Shown in pieces: positions 25,867 to 34,287 of a stretch of DNA of 64,000 bases. The first letter of the stretch is position 1. Every line of letters begins with the position of its first letter. Below the pieces are notes generated by a model. That model saw only the letters and a list, made by a program, of their open reading frames with translations, was not told the origin of the DNA and made no database searches. Origin of the DNA: Actinoplanes palleronii (GTDB taxonomy: Bacteria > Actinomycetota > Actinomycetes > Mycobacteriales > Micromonosporaceae); NCBI RefSeq assembly GCF_016862315.1, contig NZ_BOMS01000073.1:1-64000 (forward strand), read 5' to 3'. Both the position numbers and the translations under genes were made by a program.

Positions 25867-26264
25867 CTCAGGGTTCGCTCGTAGCTCGCCCAGGCGATGT
25901 GCGACTCGTGCAGGGTGACCTCGAGGCCGGTCAGTCCGGTGGCGCCGGGGCCGAGCTCGCCGGCGCCGATCCGGACGGCCAGCCGGTCGGCGATCAGCTT
26001 CGCCAGGAACTCGGTGGACGTGTTGACGCCGGCGAACTCCGGGTCGTCGTCCAGGTTCTGGTAGCTCAGGCTGCCGCAGATGGCGTGCAGCTTCTCGCTG
26101 GCCAGGCCGATGTCGACGACGATGTTGTCCTGGTCCAGCTCCGGGCGGCGGAACGTGGCGTCGACCACGAAGGTCGCGCCGTGCAGCCGCTGCGCGGGTC
26201 CGAAGACCTCGCCGGAGAAGCTGTGCGCGATCATGATGTGGTCCCGGACGGTGACGCTGAACAA
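25863..26264 (-). CDS. 6-pyruvoyl-tetrahydropterin synthase-like protein with lost active-site residues
   Basis: 133 residues; TTG start with GAGGAG eight bases upstream. The T-fold is recognisable (H14 in IAHSF, H28 in RLHGATF, DIGLASEKL, NTSTEFLAKLIADRL, LHES). Compared with E. coli QueD, the catalytic Cys of CGRLHGH is Ala24, the second HGH histidine is Ala30, and the catalytic DHHYLND histidine region reads SYQNLDD; the Glu of HES remains. So at least one zinc ligand and the Cys/His pair are missing. It probably does not do the standard PTPS or QueD reaction. The tight operon implies a real role. Confidence 0.85.
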   Translation of the reverse strand: MFSVTVRDHIMIAHSFSGEVFGPAQRLHGATFVVDATFRRPELDQDNIVVDIGLASEKLHAICGSLSYQNLDDDPEFAGVNTSTEFLAKLIADRLAVRIGAGELGPGATGLTGLEVTLHESHIAWASYERTLR

Positions 26265-26322
26265 GGGCTTACTCCTCGGGTCGTGGATCTGCAGTGCACT
26301 ACGGGTACCCGGAGCGGGAAGA

Positions 26323-27297
26323 TCAATTCCCGTCCGGGTAGTCGATCACGTGGCAGAGCGCGGGCAGGCTGCCGTCGGAGAGCCTCGGCAGCAGCGCGGG
26401 CAACTCGGCGAAACCGGACCGGCCGGTGATCAACGCGTCGAACCGGTCATCGCGCAGCAGCCGCAGAGCCAGACCCAACCTTTCCGCGTACGAACGGCCG
26501 CGCTGCGGGGCGATCCCACCGACCTGGCTGCTCCGGATGGTCAGCCGCCGGGAGTGGAAACCCTCGCCGAGCCGCAACGGGACCTCGCGGTCGCCGTACC
26601 AGCTCAGCTCGACCACGGTGCCCTCGGTGCGGAGCAGCTCGAGGCTCCGGGACAGCCCGGCCGGCGACGCGCTGGCGTGGATCACCAGGTCCCGCTCCTC
26701 GCGGGCGTGCTCGGGCAGCGCGAAGTCGACACCGAGCGCGTCGGCGACCGCGCGGCGGGCCGGGTCGGCGTCGACCAGCTGCACGTCCGCGCCCGGATAG
26801 CCGGCCAGGACGGCGGCCACCGACGAGCCGACCATGCCGCCGCCGACCACGCTGATCCGGTCGCCGAGCTGCGGGGCGGCGTCCCAGATCGCGTTCACCG
26901 CGGTCTCCACGGTGCCGGTCAGCACGGCACGGGCGGCGGGCACCCCGTCCGGGACGACGGTCACGCTCGCGACCGGGACCACGTACCGGGTCTGGTGCGG
27001 GAACAGGCAGAACACGGTACGGCCGAGCAGGTGCGCGGGGCCGGCCTCGACCACGCCGACGTTCAGGTAGCCGTACTTCACCGGCGCCGGGAAGTCACCG
27101 GCCTGGAACGGCGCGCGCATCGTCGCCCACTGGTTCTCCGGCACCCGGCCCTGGAACACCAGCGTCTCGGTGCCCCGGCTCACCCCGGAGTGCAGGGTGC
27201 GCACCATCACCTCGTCCGAACCGGGATCCGGCACCTGTTCCGTGCGTATCTCCCCCGATCCGGGGGAAGCCAACCAAAAGGCACTCGCGTCGAACAC
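26323..27297 (-). CDS. Zinc-type alcohol dehydrogenase-like (MDR) oxidoreductase
   Basis: 324 residues; GTG start with GAGGAG upstream. GroES-like N-terminus (SGVSRGTETLVFQGRVPENQW, YGYLNVGVV) and Rossmann loop VVGGGMVGSSVA (about 149-160). It lacks the usual GHE zinc motif; the SRGTE type resembles the BchC-like / SCO-type 2-desacetyl-2-hydroxyethyl dehydrogenase-like group seen beside PTPS homologues. First gene of the five-gene minus-strand operon. Confidence 0.85.
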   Translation of the reverse strand: MFDASAFWLASPGSGEIRTEQVPDPGSDEVMVRTLHSGVSRGTETLVFQGRVPENQWATMRAPFQAGDFPAPVKYGYLNVGVVEAGPAHLLGRTVFCLFPHQTRYVVPVASVTVVPDGVPAARAVLTGTVETAVNAIWDAAPQLGDRISVVGGGMVGSSVAAVLAGYPGADVQLVDADPARRAVADALGVDFALPEHAREERDLVIHASASPAGLSRSLELLRTEGTVVELSWYGDREVPLRLGEGFHSRRLTIRSSQVGGIAPQRGRSYAERLGLALRLLRDDRFDALITGRSGFAELPALLPRLSDGSLPALCHVIDYPDGN

Positions 27298-27377
27298 GAA
27301 CCAACTCCTCTGAACCGAAAGTCCCCGGCAAGCGTGTGTGTGGGGGACAGCGGTTAACCCTAAGTCCAGGAGGCACG

Positions 27378-28145
27378 GTGACCACCAGTACCGCCACGAC
27401 CCCGTCCCGGGCGCCGATGACCGGATTCGCGGCCCAGGTGCTGCTCATCGCCCTGCTCGCCCTGACCGCCGGGCTGACGCTGGGCGGCGGGATCGCCGGG
27501 ATCACGTACGGCGTGGTGCTCTGCGGCCTGCTCGGCATGGCCCTGCAGCGCTCCGGGATGACGTTCCTCGGCTGGGCGAACCTGGTCACCTTCAGCCGGG
27601 CGATCCTGGCCGGCGGGGTGACCGCGCTGGTCACCAGCTCGGTGCTGGGCCACCCGGTGCCGGTCTGGCTGCTGGTCACGATCGCGACCGTGGCGCTGGC
27701 CATGGACGGGGTGGACGGGCAGGTGGCCCGGCGTACCGGGACCACCTCGGAGCTGGGCGCGCGCTTCGACATGGAGGTGGACGCGTTCCTGATCCTGGTG
27801 CTCAGCGTCTATGCCGCTGTCACTTACGGCTGGTGGGCCCTCGCGATCGGCATTTTCCGGTACGCCTTCGTGGCGGCCTCGTGGGCGCTGCCCTGGCTGA
27901 ACGCCGCGCTGCCGCCGAAGTTCTCCCGCAAGGTGGTCGCCGCCCAGCAGGGCATCCTGCTCGTGGTGGTGGCGTCCGGGCTGCTGCCCTTCTGGGCCGG
28001 TGCCGGGGTCCTGGCCGTGGCGCTGGGCTCGCTGACCTGGTCGTTCGGGCGGGACATCGCGTGGCTGCACAAGGCGTCGCAGGTGCGGGCGGCGGCGCAG
28101 ACGCGCTGGTCGTCGTCGCATCGCGAGCCGGCCCTCGCGCGCTGA
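27378..28145 (+). CDS. CDP-alcohol phosphatidyltransferase
   Basis: 255 residues; GTG with CCAGGAGG upstream. About six hydrophobic helices and the family motif D-G-x(4)-A-R...G...D...D in DGVDGQVARRTGTTSELGAR followed by FDMEVD. Joins a CDP-activated lipid to an alcohol, releasing CMP. Divergent from the dehydrogenase operon with 80 bp between starts, so probably co-regulated. With the glycosyltransferase and flippase-like protein it suggests a lipid-linked product. Confidence 0.9.
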   Translation: MTTSTATTPSRAPMTGFAAQVLLIALLALTAGLTLGGGIAGITYGVVLCGLLGMALQRSGMTFLGWANLVTFSRAILAGGVTALVTSSVLGHPVPVWLLVTIATVALAMDGVDGQVARRTGTTSELGARFDMEVDAFLILVLSVYAAVTYGWWALAIGIFRYAFVAASWALPWLNAALPPKFSRKVVAAQQGILLVVVASGLLPFWAGAGVLAVALGSLTWSFGRDIAWLHKASQVRAAAQTRWSSSHREPALAR

Positions 28146-28154
28146 CTGTTTTAT

Positions 28155-28205
28155 CGGACCCGTTTTCCTGTCGGACCCGTTTTCCTGTCGGACCCGCTTT
28201 CTTAT
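28155..28205. repeat. 17-bp tandem repeat between convergent genes
   Basis: Three consecutive 17-bp units beginning CGGACCCG (two identical, third diverged). T-rich parts such as CGTTTTCC recur every 17 bp; the last unit includes the stop codon of the convergent cobalamin-binding gene. Confidence 0.9.
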
Positions 28206-29086
28206 TGGACGCGCTGGACAGTCCCCGAGCGTGCTGCGGGGACCGCGCCGGGGTGCAGGATCGCGGCGATCGCCTCGACACCGTCGATCAGCCGCGGGCC
28301 CGGGCGGACCACCAGGCCGTCCCCGTCGATCGCCCAGACCTGGGCGTCCGGGAAGTGCGGCAGCACCGCCTCGGCCTGCCGGACCGCGCCGTCCAGGTGA
28401 TAGCCGCACGGGGTGACCAGCACCACCTCCGGCTCCGGTGCCGCCAGCTCGGCCCAGGACACCTGCACCGACCGCTTACCGGCCCGCGCCGCCACCGCCT
28501 CACCACCGGCCGCCGTGATCAGATCCGGCACCCAGTGCCCGCCGGTGAACGGCGGATCCACCCACTCGACGATCGCCACCCGGGGCCGGGGCCGGCCGGC
28601 CACTCCCGCCGTCACGGCGGCCAGGCGCTCCTCGAGGCCGCTGACCAGCTCGTGACCCCGTTCCGGCACGCCCGCGGCCGCGCCGACCTCGACGAACGTG
28701 GCCAGCACGTCGGCCAGGCTGTACGGGTCGAGACTCAGCACGTCGGCCCGGCACCCGAGATGGCTCAGCGCATCGTCGACGTGCCCGGACGGCAGCGCGC
28801 ACACCCGGCACAGGTCCTGGGTCAGGATCAGATCCGGGGCCAGCCCGGCGAGGGCGTCGGGGTGCAGGGTGTAGAGGTCACCGCCGGCCGCCATCTGGGT
28901 GCGCACGTAGTCGTCGATCTCGGCCGGGGTGAGGTCCCGGGTGTCCCGGCCGCCGACCACCACGGTCTTCGCGGTGCGCGCGGCGGGCGGCTCGTCACAC
29001 TCGAACGTGACGCCGACCAGGTCGTCACCGAGGCCCAGGGCATAGACGATCTCGGTCGCGGAGGGGAGCAGGGAGACCAGGCGCAT
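28202..29086 (-). CDS. Cobalamin-binding, BtuF-like periplasmic-fold protein without signal peptide
   Basis: 294 residues from ATG. MRLVSLLPSATEIVYALGLGDDLVGVTFECD is split across two lobes joined by a long helix, as in BtuF/FhuD-type binding proteins (PF01497); QDLCRVCALP and WVDPPFTGGHWVPDL match the group annotated cobalamin-binding protein. There is no signal peptide or lipobox, and no transporter genes nearby, so it may act in the cytoplasm. Upstream open frame rejected since MRLVSLLPS is the conserved start. Confidence 0.85.
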   Translation of the reverse strand: MRLVSLLPSATEIVYALGLGDDLVGVTFECDEPPAARTAKTVVVGGRDTRDLTPAEIDDYVRTQMAAGGDLYTLHPDALAGLAPDLILTQDLCRVCALPSGHVDDALSHLGCRADVLSLDPYSLADVLATFVEVGAAAGVPERGHELVSGLEERLAAVTAGVAGRPRPRVAIVEWVDPPFTGGHWVPDLITAAGGEAVAARAGKRSVQVSWAELAAPEPEVVLVTPCGYHLDGAVRQAEAVLPHFPDAQVWAIDGDGLVVRPGPRLIDGVEAIAAILHPGAVPAARSGTVQRVQ

Positions 29087-29242
29087 ACCCTCATCCTGCC
29101 CTCCCGCAGCCCTGGGGCGCCTCATCCCGCCTCGGCCGAAAGTGGGATGCGGGCCGTGCGGAATACGACCTCGGTCCGATGTGCCGGGCGCTTGCGGCGA
29201 CAAAGCTGACCGGTATCGCTCGAACGTCCGGGGGAGACCGAG

Positions 29243-29854
29243 ATGACGACAACCGCACTGGCCCAATCCGCGCTGGCCCGCTCCGACGAGCTCGTCCTCG
29301 ACTATCTGGCCGAGCTGTGGGCCGGGAGCGCCGACCTGCCACCCGACCTGCGCGACGAGCTGATGCGGACGGTGACCGACTATCTGGCGCTGCGCCACGA
29401 GCCCGGCGCCGACCCGGCCCCGGTGCTGGCCCGGTTAGGGCCGCCGGAGCAGCTCGTCGACGCCACCCGCCGTGGCTACCTGCCGCTGCACCTGCGCGTC
29501 CCGCTGCCGGCTCCGGCGCCACCCGGCCCGGCCCGGGTCTCGGTGGTCGGCGGCGCCGACTCGACGGCGATCGCGCTGCTGGTCGGCGGCACGTTCCTGA
29601 TGCCGGTGATCAGCCCGGTCGCGGGCCTGCTGATCGCCACCGGGTCACCGCGCTGGTCGACCGGGCAGAAGGCGGCGGCCTGGGTGCTGACCGGCGGCAC
29701 GGCGGCGTTCGCGCTGCTGATGGCGATGGCGCTGATCGGCACGGGCGCGGGTGAGGCGTTCGCGCTGTTCCTGGCGTATCTGGTCGCCTGCGGCGGCTCA
29801 GTGGTGGCGGGTCTGTCCCTGCTGATCGGCCTCCGCCACCCCGACCCCCGCTGA
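29243..29854 (+). CDS. HAAS-type membrane protein, unknown function
   Basis: 203 residues; ATG with GGGGGAGA upstream. N-terminal helical domain (DYLAELWAGSADLPPDLRDELM...LGPPEQLVDA, residues 18-75) resembles the HAAS domain found at the start of sporulation or PadR-linked membrane proteins. Then three hydrophobic helices (about 103-125, 140-165, 170-198). No neighbour clarifies its role. Followed by three 53-bp palindromes that may act as terminators. Confidence 0.75.
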   Translation: MTTTALAQSALARSDELVLDYLAELWAGSADLPPDLRDELMRTVTDYLALRHEPGADPAPVLARLGPPEQLVDATRRGYLPLHLRVPLPAPAPPGPARVSVVGGADSTAIALLVGGTFLMPVISPVAGLLIATGSPRWSTGQKAAAWVLTGGTAAFALLMAMALIGTGAGEAFALFLAYLVACGGSVVAGLSLLIGLRHPDPR

Positions 29855-29877
29855 CCCGCAGCCCTGCTCCCGGCCCC

Positions 29878-30070
29878 GGCTGGTCCTCGGGGGTGTCTCG
29901 ACCGCATCAAGACACCCCCGAGCGCCAGCCGATCGCCGCCGGGAGCCGGCTGGTTTCTGGGGGTGTCTCGTGGTGTTTGAGGCACCTCCGAGGGCCAGCT
30001 GGTTGCTGCCGGGAGCGGGCTGGTTTCTGGGGGTGTCTCGATGTGTTCGAGGGACCTCTGAGGGCCAGCC
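29878..30070. repeat. Three 53-bp palindromes at exact 70-bp spacing
   Basis: Copies at 29878-29930, 29948-30000 and 30018-30070. Each starts GGCTGGT, has GGGGGTGTCTCG in the left arm and ends GCCAGC(C/T); the 17-bp spacers also match (CCGGGAGC). They lie between convergent genes and could form strong hairpins in both transcripts. Members of the dispersed 53-bp family described in the findings. Confidence 0.95.
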
Positions 30071-30093
30071 GGTTGCCGGGAGCGGGTGGGTGG

Positions 30094-30999
30094 TCAGGGG
30101 GCGGGGGACAAGGGTTCGGCGGGTTCGCCGAGGATTTCGGTGAGGACCTGGGCCCAGACGGCGCGGGGCGGGACCTCGTGGCCGACGCCCTCCAGCCACA
30201 CCAGCCGGGAACCGGGGATGACCCGGGCCAGCTCGCGCGGATGCTCGGACGGGAACCGCTGGTCGAGCGTGCCGTGCAGGATCAGCGTCGGCACGTCGAT
30301 GGCGGCGAGCCGGTCGCGGACCGGAGGGCCGTAACCGGCGCAGCGGTGGTTGAGGCGGGCGGCGGCCAGGTCGGCCGAGCGGTCGTAGACGCGCTCGGCG
30401 AGCCGGCGCAGCTGCGGCTCGTCCGGGGTGAACGGGCCACCACGGGCGCGGACCTCGGCGATGATCCCGGCGACCGCGGACCGGCGGTTCGACCAGTCGA
30501 CCTCGTCGGTGGCGGTGCGGACCCGGACCTCGGTGGCCGGCACGGTGCGGACCGCGACGGCGCCGACCCCGGCCAGCACCGGCATGGCGTCCGGGCCCAG
30601 ACCAGCGCTGGTGGCGATCAGGGTCAGGGTGAGCACCCGGTGCGGATGCTCGACCGCGATCCGCTGGGCCAGCGCGCCGCCGAGCGACAGGCCGACCAGG
30701 TGGGCGGCCGGCACACCGAGCGCGTCCAGCACGCCGAGTGCGTCGTTCATCAGGTCCACACCCGAATACGTGGCCCCGGCTGGGAACGGGGTGGAGCGGC
30801 CGGTGTCGCGATGGTCGTACCGGATGACGAACCTGCCGCCGGCGGCCAGCCGGCGGCAGAACTCGTCGTCCCACCAGTCCATCGAGCTGGCCTCTCCGGC
30901 GAGAAGCAGGAGAGGAGGCTCGGTACGTTCGCCGAAGGTCTCCAGGCACACCTGGATGCCGTTGACCGGCATCATCGTCTCGGTCACCACGAGGCCCAT
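30094..30999 (-). CDS. Alpha/beta-fold hydrolase
   Basis: 301 residues from the ATG at 30999; a GTG at 31014 is possible, no ribosome site decides. Nucleophile elbow GLSLGG (Ser near residue 100), oxyanion region LLAGEASSMDWW, HGTLDQRFP for the acid, and GVGHEVPP for the catalytic His. VIRYDHRDTGRS is typical of the RdmC/aclacinomycin methylesterase-like and haloalkane-type subfamily. Substrate unknown. Confidence 0.88.
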   Translation of the reverse strand: MGLVVTETMMPVNGIQVCLETFGERTEPPLLLLAGEASSMDWWDDEFCRRLAAGGRFVIRYDHRDTGRSTPFPAGATYSGVDLMNDALGVLDALGVPAAHLVGLSLGGALAQRIAVEHPHRVLTLTLIATSAGLGPDAMPVLAGVGAVAVRTVPATEVRVRTATDEVDWSNRRSAVAGIIAEVRARGGPFTPDEPQLRRLAERVYDRSADLAAARLNHRCAGYGPPVRDRLAAIDVPTLILHGTLDQRFPSEHPRELARVIPGSRLVWLEGVGHEVPPRAVWAQVLTEILGEPAEPLSPAP

Positions 31000-31155
31000 T
31001 GTGGCGGCGCTCACCGACAGTCAGGTTAAAACCGGATCACAACGGATGACCAGATCAAGGTGAGTTGGTTTCGCGTCAGCCGGGCCGATCGGCGATCCGG
31101 GTCCGGAAGCGCCGCCTTCCCCAGCTCAGGCCACCGGCTGTGTTTGACTGCGCTA

Positions 31156-31503
31156 GTGGATCTACCCGAATTGTCGGAATTTGTGCCGCATCGGACCGAG
31201 GACGACGCGTCCTTCGAAGGGATGACGGTACCGGGGCTCCGGGCTGAGTTCTTCCGCCGCCCGGAGGGTGACCGGGTCGCGAGTGTCGGCCGGTACTCGC
31301 TCGGCGACCAGGAACTGCTGCTCGCCTGGGGATATGTCGACGAGGAGCACTGCCGGCACAACGCCGTCCGGGACCGGGCGGGGGGCTGGCACCCGGCCGT
31401 CGCGGGCTGTCCGCAGGTCGAGCTGATCAGAGAGGGCCCGGCCGTGGTCGGCCTGGCCGTCCAGGCCTCCACCGGCGACTGGATCCGCGCCCTCCACCAC
31501 TGA
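31156..31503 (+). CDS. Small hypothetical protein
   Basis: 115 residues from GTG; a longer in-frame start at 31060 gives an atypical N-terminus. Soluble, acidic, no signal peptide (DLPELSEFVPHRTEDDAS...). No family recognised. There is no obvious ribosome site, possibly leaderless. Confidence 0.6.
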   Translation: MDLPELSEFVPHRTEDDASFEGMTVPGLRAEFFRRPEGDRVASVGRYSLGDQELLLAWGYVDEEHCRHNAVRDRAGGWHPAVAGCPQVELIREGPAVVGLAVQASTGDWIRALHH

Positions 31504-31632
31504 CACCGCCGCCGACGGCGGAGCCACTGACACCCCCGGCGGCAGCGGAGCCACTGACACCCCCGGCAGCGGAGCGACCGACACCCCCCGGCGGCGGAGC
31601 GACCGACACCGCCGACGGCGGAGCGACTGATG
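31504..31632. repeat. Tandem repeat of about 24-27 bp downstream of the small gene
   Basis: Five degenerate units of CGGAGC(C/G)A(C/C)(T/C)GACACC with CCGGCGG spacers, starting at the stop codon of the preceding gene. Non-coding. Confidence 0.85.
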
Positions 31633-31757
31633 CCGCCGCCGGCGGCGCTGGCCGGTGGCGGAGCGGCGGGTGCCGTGCCTGGCGGCGGGCGGTGTGTGCC
31701 GCCAGGCGGCCGCGAGGCGGGGTGGATGCCGCGCCTCGCGGTGAGCGCGCCGGCCGT

Positions 31758-32117
31758 CTACCGGTGGGCGGGGGCGACGGCCCGCGCCTGGTTGCGGACG
31801 AGGCGCAAGGAGAGCGCGGTCAGGGCGATCGCCAGGACGAAGAGCGTCAAGTGCAGGTACGGGTTCACGATCGGCACGAAGCCGATCACCGCGACCGGGA
31901 TCTGCACCACCGCGATCAGTGCCGCCAGCAGCCACTTGCGGCCGCCGTTCCACAGCATCGCGGTCCACACCGGGGCCGACGCGACCAGCAGGGTCAGACC
32001 GTCGAGCACGGCGTGCAGGTAGGTGTTGTGGACGTTGTTGTGGGCGAACGCCTGGGCCGGCGACGCGATCCACAGACCGGCGACGACGAGGGCGAGAACG
32101 ACAGCGGCACGACGCAT
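31758..32117 (-). CDS. Small integral membrane protein
   Basis: 119 residues from an ATG with GGAGG upstream; the longer open frame before it was rejected. A signal-like first helix (AVVLALVVAGLWIASPAQAFA, possible cleavage after AQAFA), then HNNVHNTYLHAVLDGL and three more helices. The histidine/asparagine stretch is notable. Function unknown. Confidence 0.78.
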   Translation of the reverse strand: MRRAAVVLALVVAGLWIASPAQAFAHNNVHNTYLHAVLDGLTLLVASAPVWTAMLWNGGRKWLLAALIAVVQIPVAVIGFVPIVNPYLHLTLFVLAIALTALSLRLVRNQARAVAPAHR

Positions 32118-32307
32118 GGGATCCTCCAGCGCTATCAAACCGTTGCTGCGAGTAATCACGGTATAAAACCGGCAGGTGTTGCGTAAACCCTCACGAGTAT
32201 TCATTCCTCCGGATTGGCACACCGGCGCGCTGCGTTGCTGTCCGTACCGACGATCGTGGCCGAACGGTCCGTTGGCTACCCGGCGTGATGATCATTAGCC
32301 TGCTGAC

Positions 32308-32577
32308 GTGCGTTTGATCGAGATGGCAACGGTATGTGCAGTGACGCTGGGTATTTCCGGCGCTTCTTACTCTGCGTTAAATCCGCAGAAGCTGGAGGCT
32401 CAGGCGAGGATCGTGGCGGACAGTGCCACGTGCCGGACGGTGGACACCGCGATCGTCGGGTTCATCGCCGTGAACGGCACCGACCCGACGTCGGTCGCCC
32501 AGCTCCGGCCGTACGTGAAGGGCGACATCTCCCGCTACCGGATCGTCAAGGGTGTGGCCGCCGGACCGGGCTGCTGA
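32308..32577 (+). CDS. Small exported, pseudopilin-like protein
   Basis: 89 residues from GTG. The start RLIEMATVCAVTLGISGASY resembles the mature N-terminus of type IV pilin-like proteins (F-x-L-I-E), and FIAVNGTDPTSVAQLRPYVKG resembles the pseudopilin loop NGxYPTSLxxL. But it lacks the leader Gly before the site and no pilus genes are near. It may simply be an exported protein with two C-terminal-half cysteines. Low certainty. Confidence 0.55.
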   Translation: MRLIEMATVCAVTLGISGASYSALNPQKLEAQARIVADSATCRTVDTAIVGFIAVNGTDPTSVAQLRPYVKGDISRYRIVKGVAAGPGC

Positions 32578-32791
32578 GCCGGGCCAGGCCCGCTCCGGGC
32601 TGAGGTCAGGCCCGCTCCAGCCTGTGGTCAGGGCCGGCCAGGGCTGAGGCCAGAGCCGCCCCGGGGCCGCCCAGGACTTGCCCGGCTACTGGTATACCGA
32701 TAATTCACCGGGCCGCAACGCGCCGACCTCTGCTGAAAACAATCGATGCCGAGAATCCGCGAAACGTTTCTTCCAGCTGGAAGGGTTTCGC

Positions 32792-34141
32792 ATGTCCACA
32801 GAGGTCGAGAAGCACCCGGTCGACCAGATGCTCCCGTTCGGCCGGCTCGCCGTGCTCGGGCTGCAGCACGTGCTCGTCATGTACGCCGGCTGCGTCGCCG
32901 TACCGCTGATCGTCGGCGGCGCGCTCAAGCTCGACGGCAGCACCATCGCGATCCTGGTCAACGCGGATCTGTTCGTGGCCGGTGTGATCACCGTGGTGCA
33001 GAGCTTCGGGATCTGGAAGATCTTCGGAGTGCGCCTGCCGGTGGTCGCCGGCGCCACCTTCACCGCGTTGAACCCGATGATTCTGATCGGCGCGAAGTAC
33101 GGGATGCCCGCCGTCTACGGCGCGATCCTGGTCTCCGGCGTCTTCGGGTTGCTGATCGCCAAGCCGTTCGCGAAGGTCATCCACCTGTTCCCGCCGCTGG
33201 TCACCGGCACGGTGATCACCATCATCGGGCTGTCGCTGATCGACGCGGGAGCCGGTCTGATCGCCGGCACCAACGAGGACGCGCCGGGCTACGGCTCGCT
33301 CAGCCACCTCGCGCTGGCCGGCGCGATCGTCCTGCTGATCATCCTGCTCAACCGTTTCACCAGCGGTTTCCTCGCCTCGCTGTCGGTGCTGATCGGCCTG
33401 GTCGCGGGCATCGTCGCGGCGTCCTTCATGGGCCTTGTCGACTTCTCCGGCGTCGGCGACGCGGACTGGTTCGGGCTGGCCCGGCCGTTCTACTTCGGTG
33501 CCCCCGAGTTCCAGGTCGCCGCGATCGTCTCGATGTGCATCGTGATGCTGGTGATCTTCGTGGAGTCGACCGCCGACATGATCGCTGTCGGCGAGGCGGT
33601 CGAGAAGCCGCCGACCGAAAATGACATCGCCCGCGGGCTCGCCGCCGACGGCCTCTCCGGTGTGCTGGCCGGTGTCTTCAACTCGTTCCTGGACACGGCG
33701 TTCGCCCAGAACGTCGGTTTGGTGCAGGTGACCCGGGTGCGCAGCCGCTTCGTGGTCACCGCGGCCGGCGTCATCCTGGTCGCGCTCGGCCTGATCCCCA
33801 AGCTCGGCGAGATCATCGCGGCGGTGCCGGGCCCGGTGATCGGCGCCGCCGCCCTGGTCATGTTCGCCACCGTCACCGCGGTCGGAATCCGCAGCCTGCG
33901 CCGCGTCGAGTTCGACGGCACCCAGAACTTGCTGATCATCGCGGTCTCGCTGGGCGTCGGCATGATCCCGGTGGTCGCGCCGAACTTCTACGAGAAGATG
34001 CCCGACGAGCTGCAGATCATCTTCGGCAGCAGCATCACCACAACCGTCGTTGTCGTCTTCCTGCTGAACCTGCTGTTCAACGGCACCGGGCGGAAGACGC
34101 CGGCGGTGGCCAAGGAGGAAAAAGCAAGATCAAATTCATGA
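32792..34141 (+). CDS. Nucleobase:cation symporter-2 permease (xanthine/uracil/urate family)
   Basis: 449 residues from ATG with GGAAGGG upstream. Twelve or more helices; QHVLVMYAGCVAVPLIVGGAL near residue 22, GVRLPVVAGATFTALNPMI, and FVESTADMIAVGEAVEKPPTENDIARGLAADGLSG are NCS2 signatures (the NAT-type motif region FNSFLDTAFAQNVGLVQVTR follows). The spectrum fits a xanthine/uric acid type. GGTATACC and GAAACGTTTC palindromes just upstream may be operators. The last codons lie in a dispersed repeat (34122-34252). Confidence 0.92.
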   Translation: MSTEVEKHPVDQMLPFGRLAVLGLQHVLVMYAGCVAVPLIVGGALKLDGSTIAILVNADLFVAGVITVVQSFGIWKIFGVRLPVVAGATFTALNPMILIGAKYGMPAVYGAILVSGVFGLLIAKPFAKVIHLFPPLVTGTVITIIGLSLIDAGAGLIAGTNEDAPGYGSLSHLALAGAIVLLIILLNRFTSGFLASLSVLIGLVAGIVAASFMGLVDFSGVGDADWFGLARPFYFGAPEFQVAAIVSMCIVMLVIFVESTADMIAVGEAVEKPPTENDIARGLAADGLSGVLAGVFNSFLDTAFAQNVGLVQVTRVRSRFVVTAAGVILVALGLIPKLGEIIAAVPGPVIGAAALVMFATVTAVGIRSLRRVEFDGTQNLLIIAVSLGVGMIPVVAPNFYEKMPDELQIIFGSSITTTVVVVFLLNLLFNGTGRKTPAVAKEEKARSNS

Positions 34142-34252
34142 TGTCGTGCGTCCGCCGGGGTGCGGATCGTCGCTCCCGCCGGGACCCCTGCGGGCTTCGC
34201 TGGCCGCTGGCGCGTCCAGAACGCGAAGCCCTCCGGGGCGACGTCCGTGGGT
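34122..34252 (-). repeat. Dispersed repeat, copy B (inverted relative to copy A)
   Basis: Matches 16595-16729 in reverse complement. It covers the last seven codons of the permease gene and the gap before the next gene. Confidence 0.9.
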
Positions 34253-34287
34253 GGGCACGGTCAAACCGGGAAAACCCCCGTGGTGGG

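Noticed and set aside
29878..30070. CRISPR-like array
   Set aside because: The three units are palindromes with near-identical spacers, and no cas genes are seen. Spacers in CRISPR would be unique.
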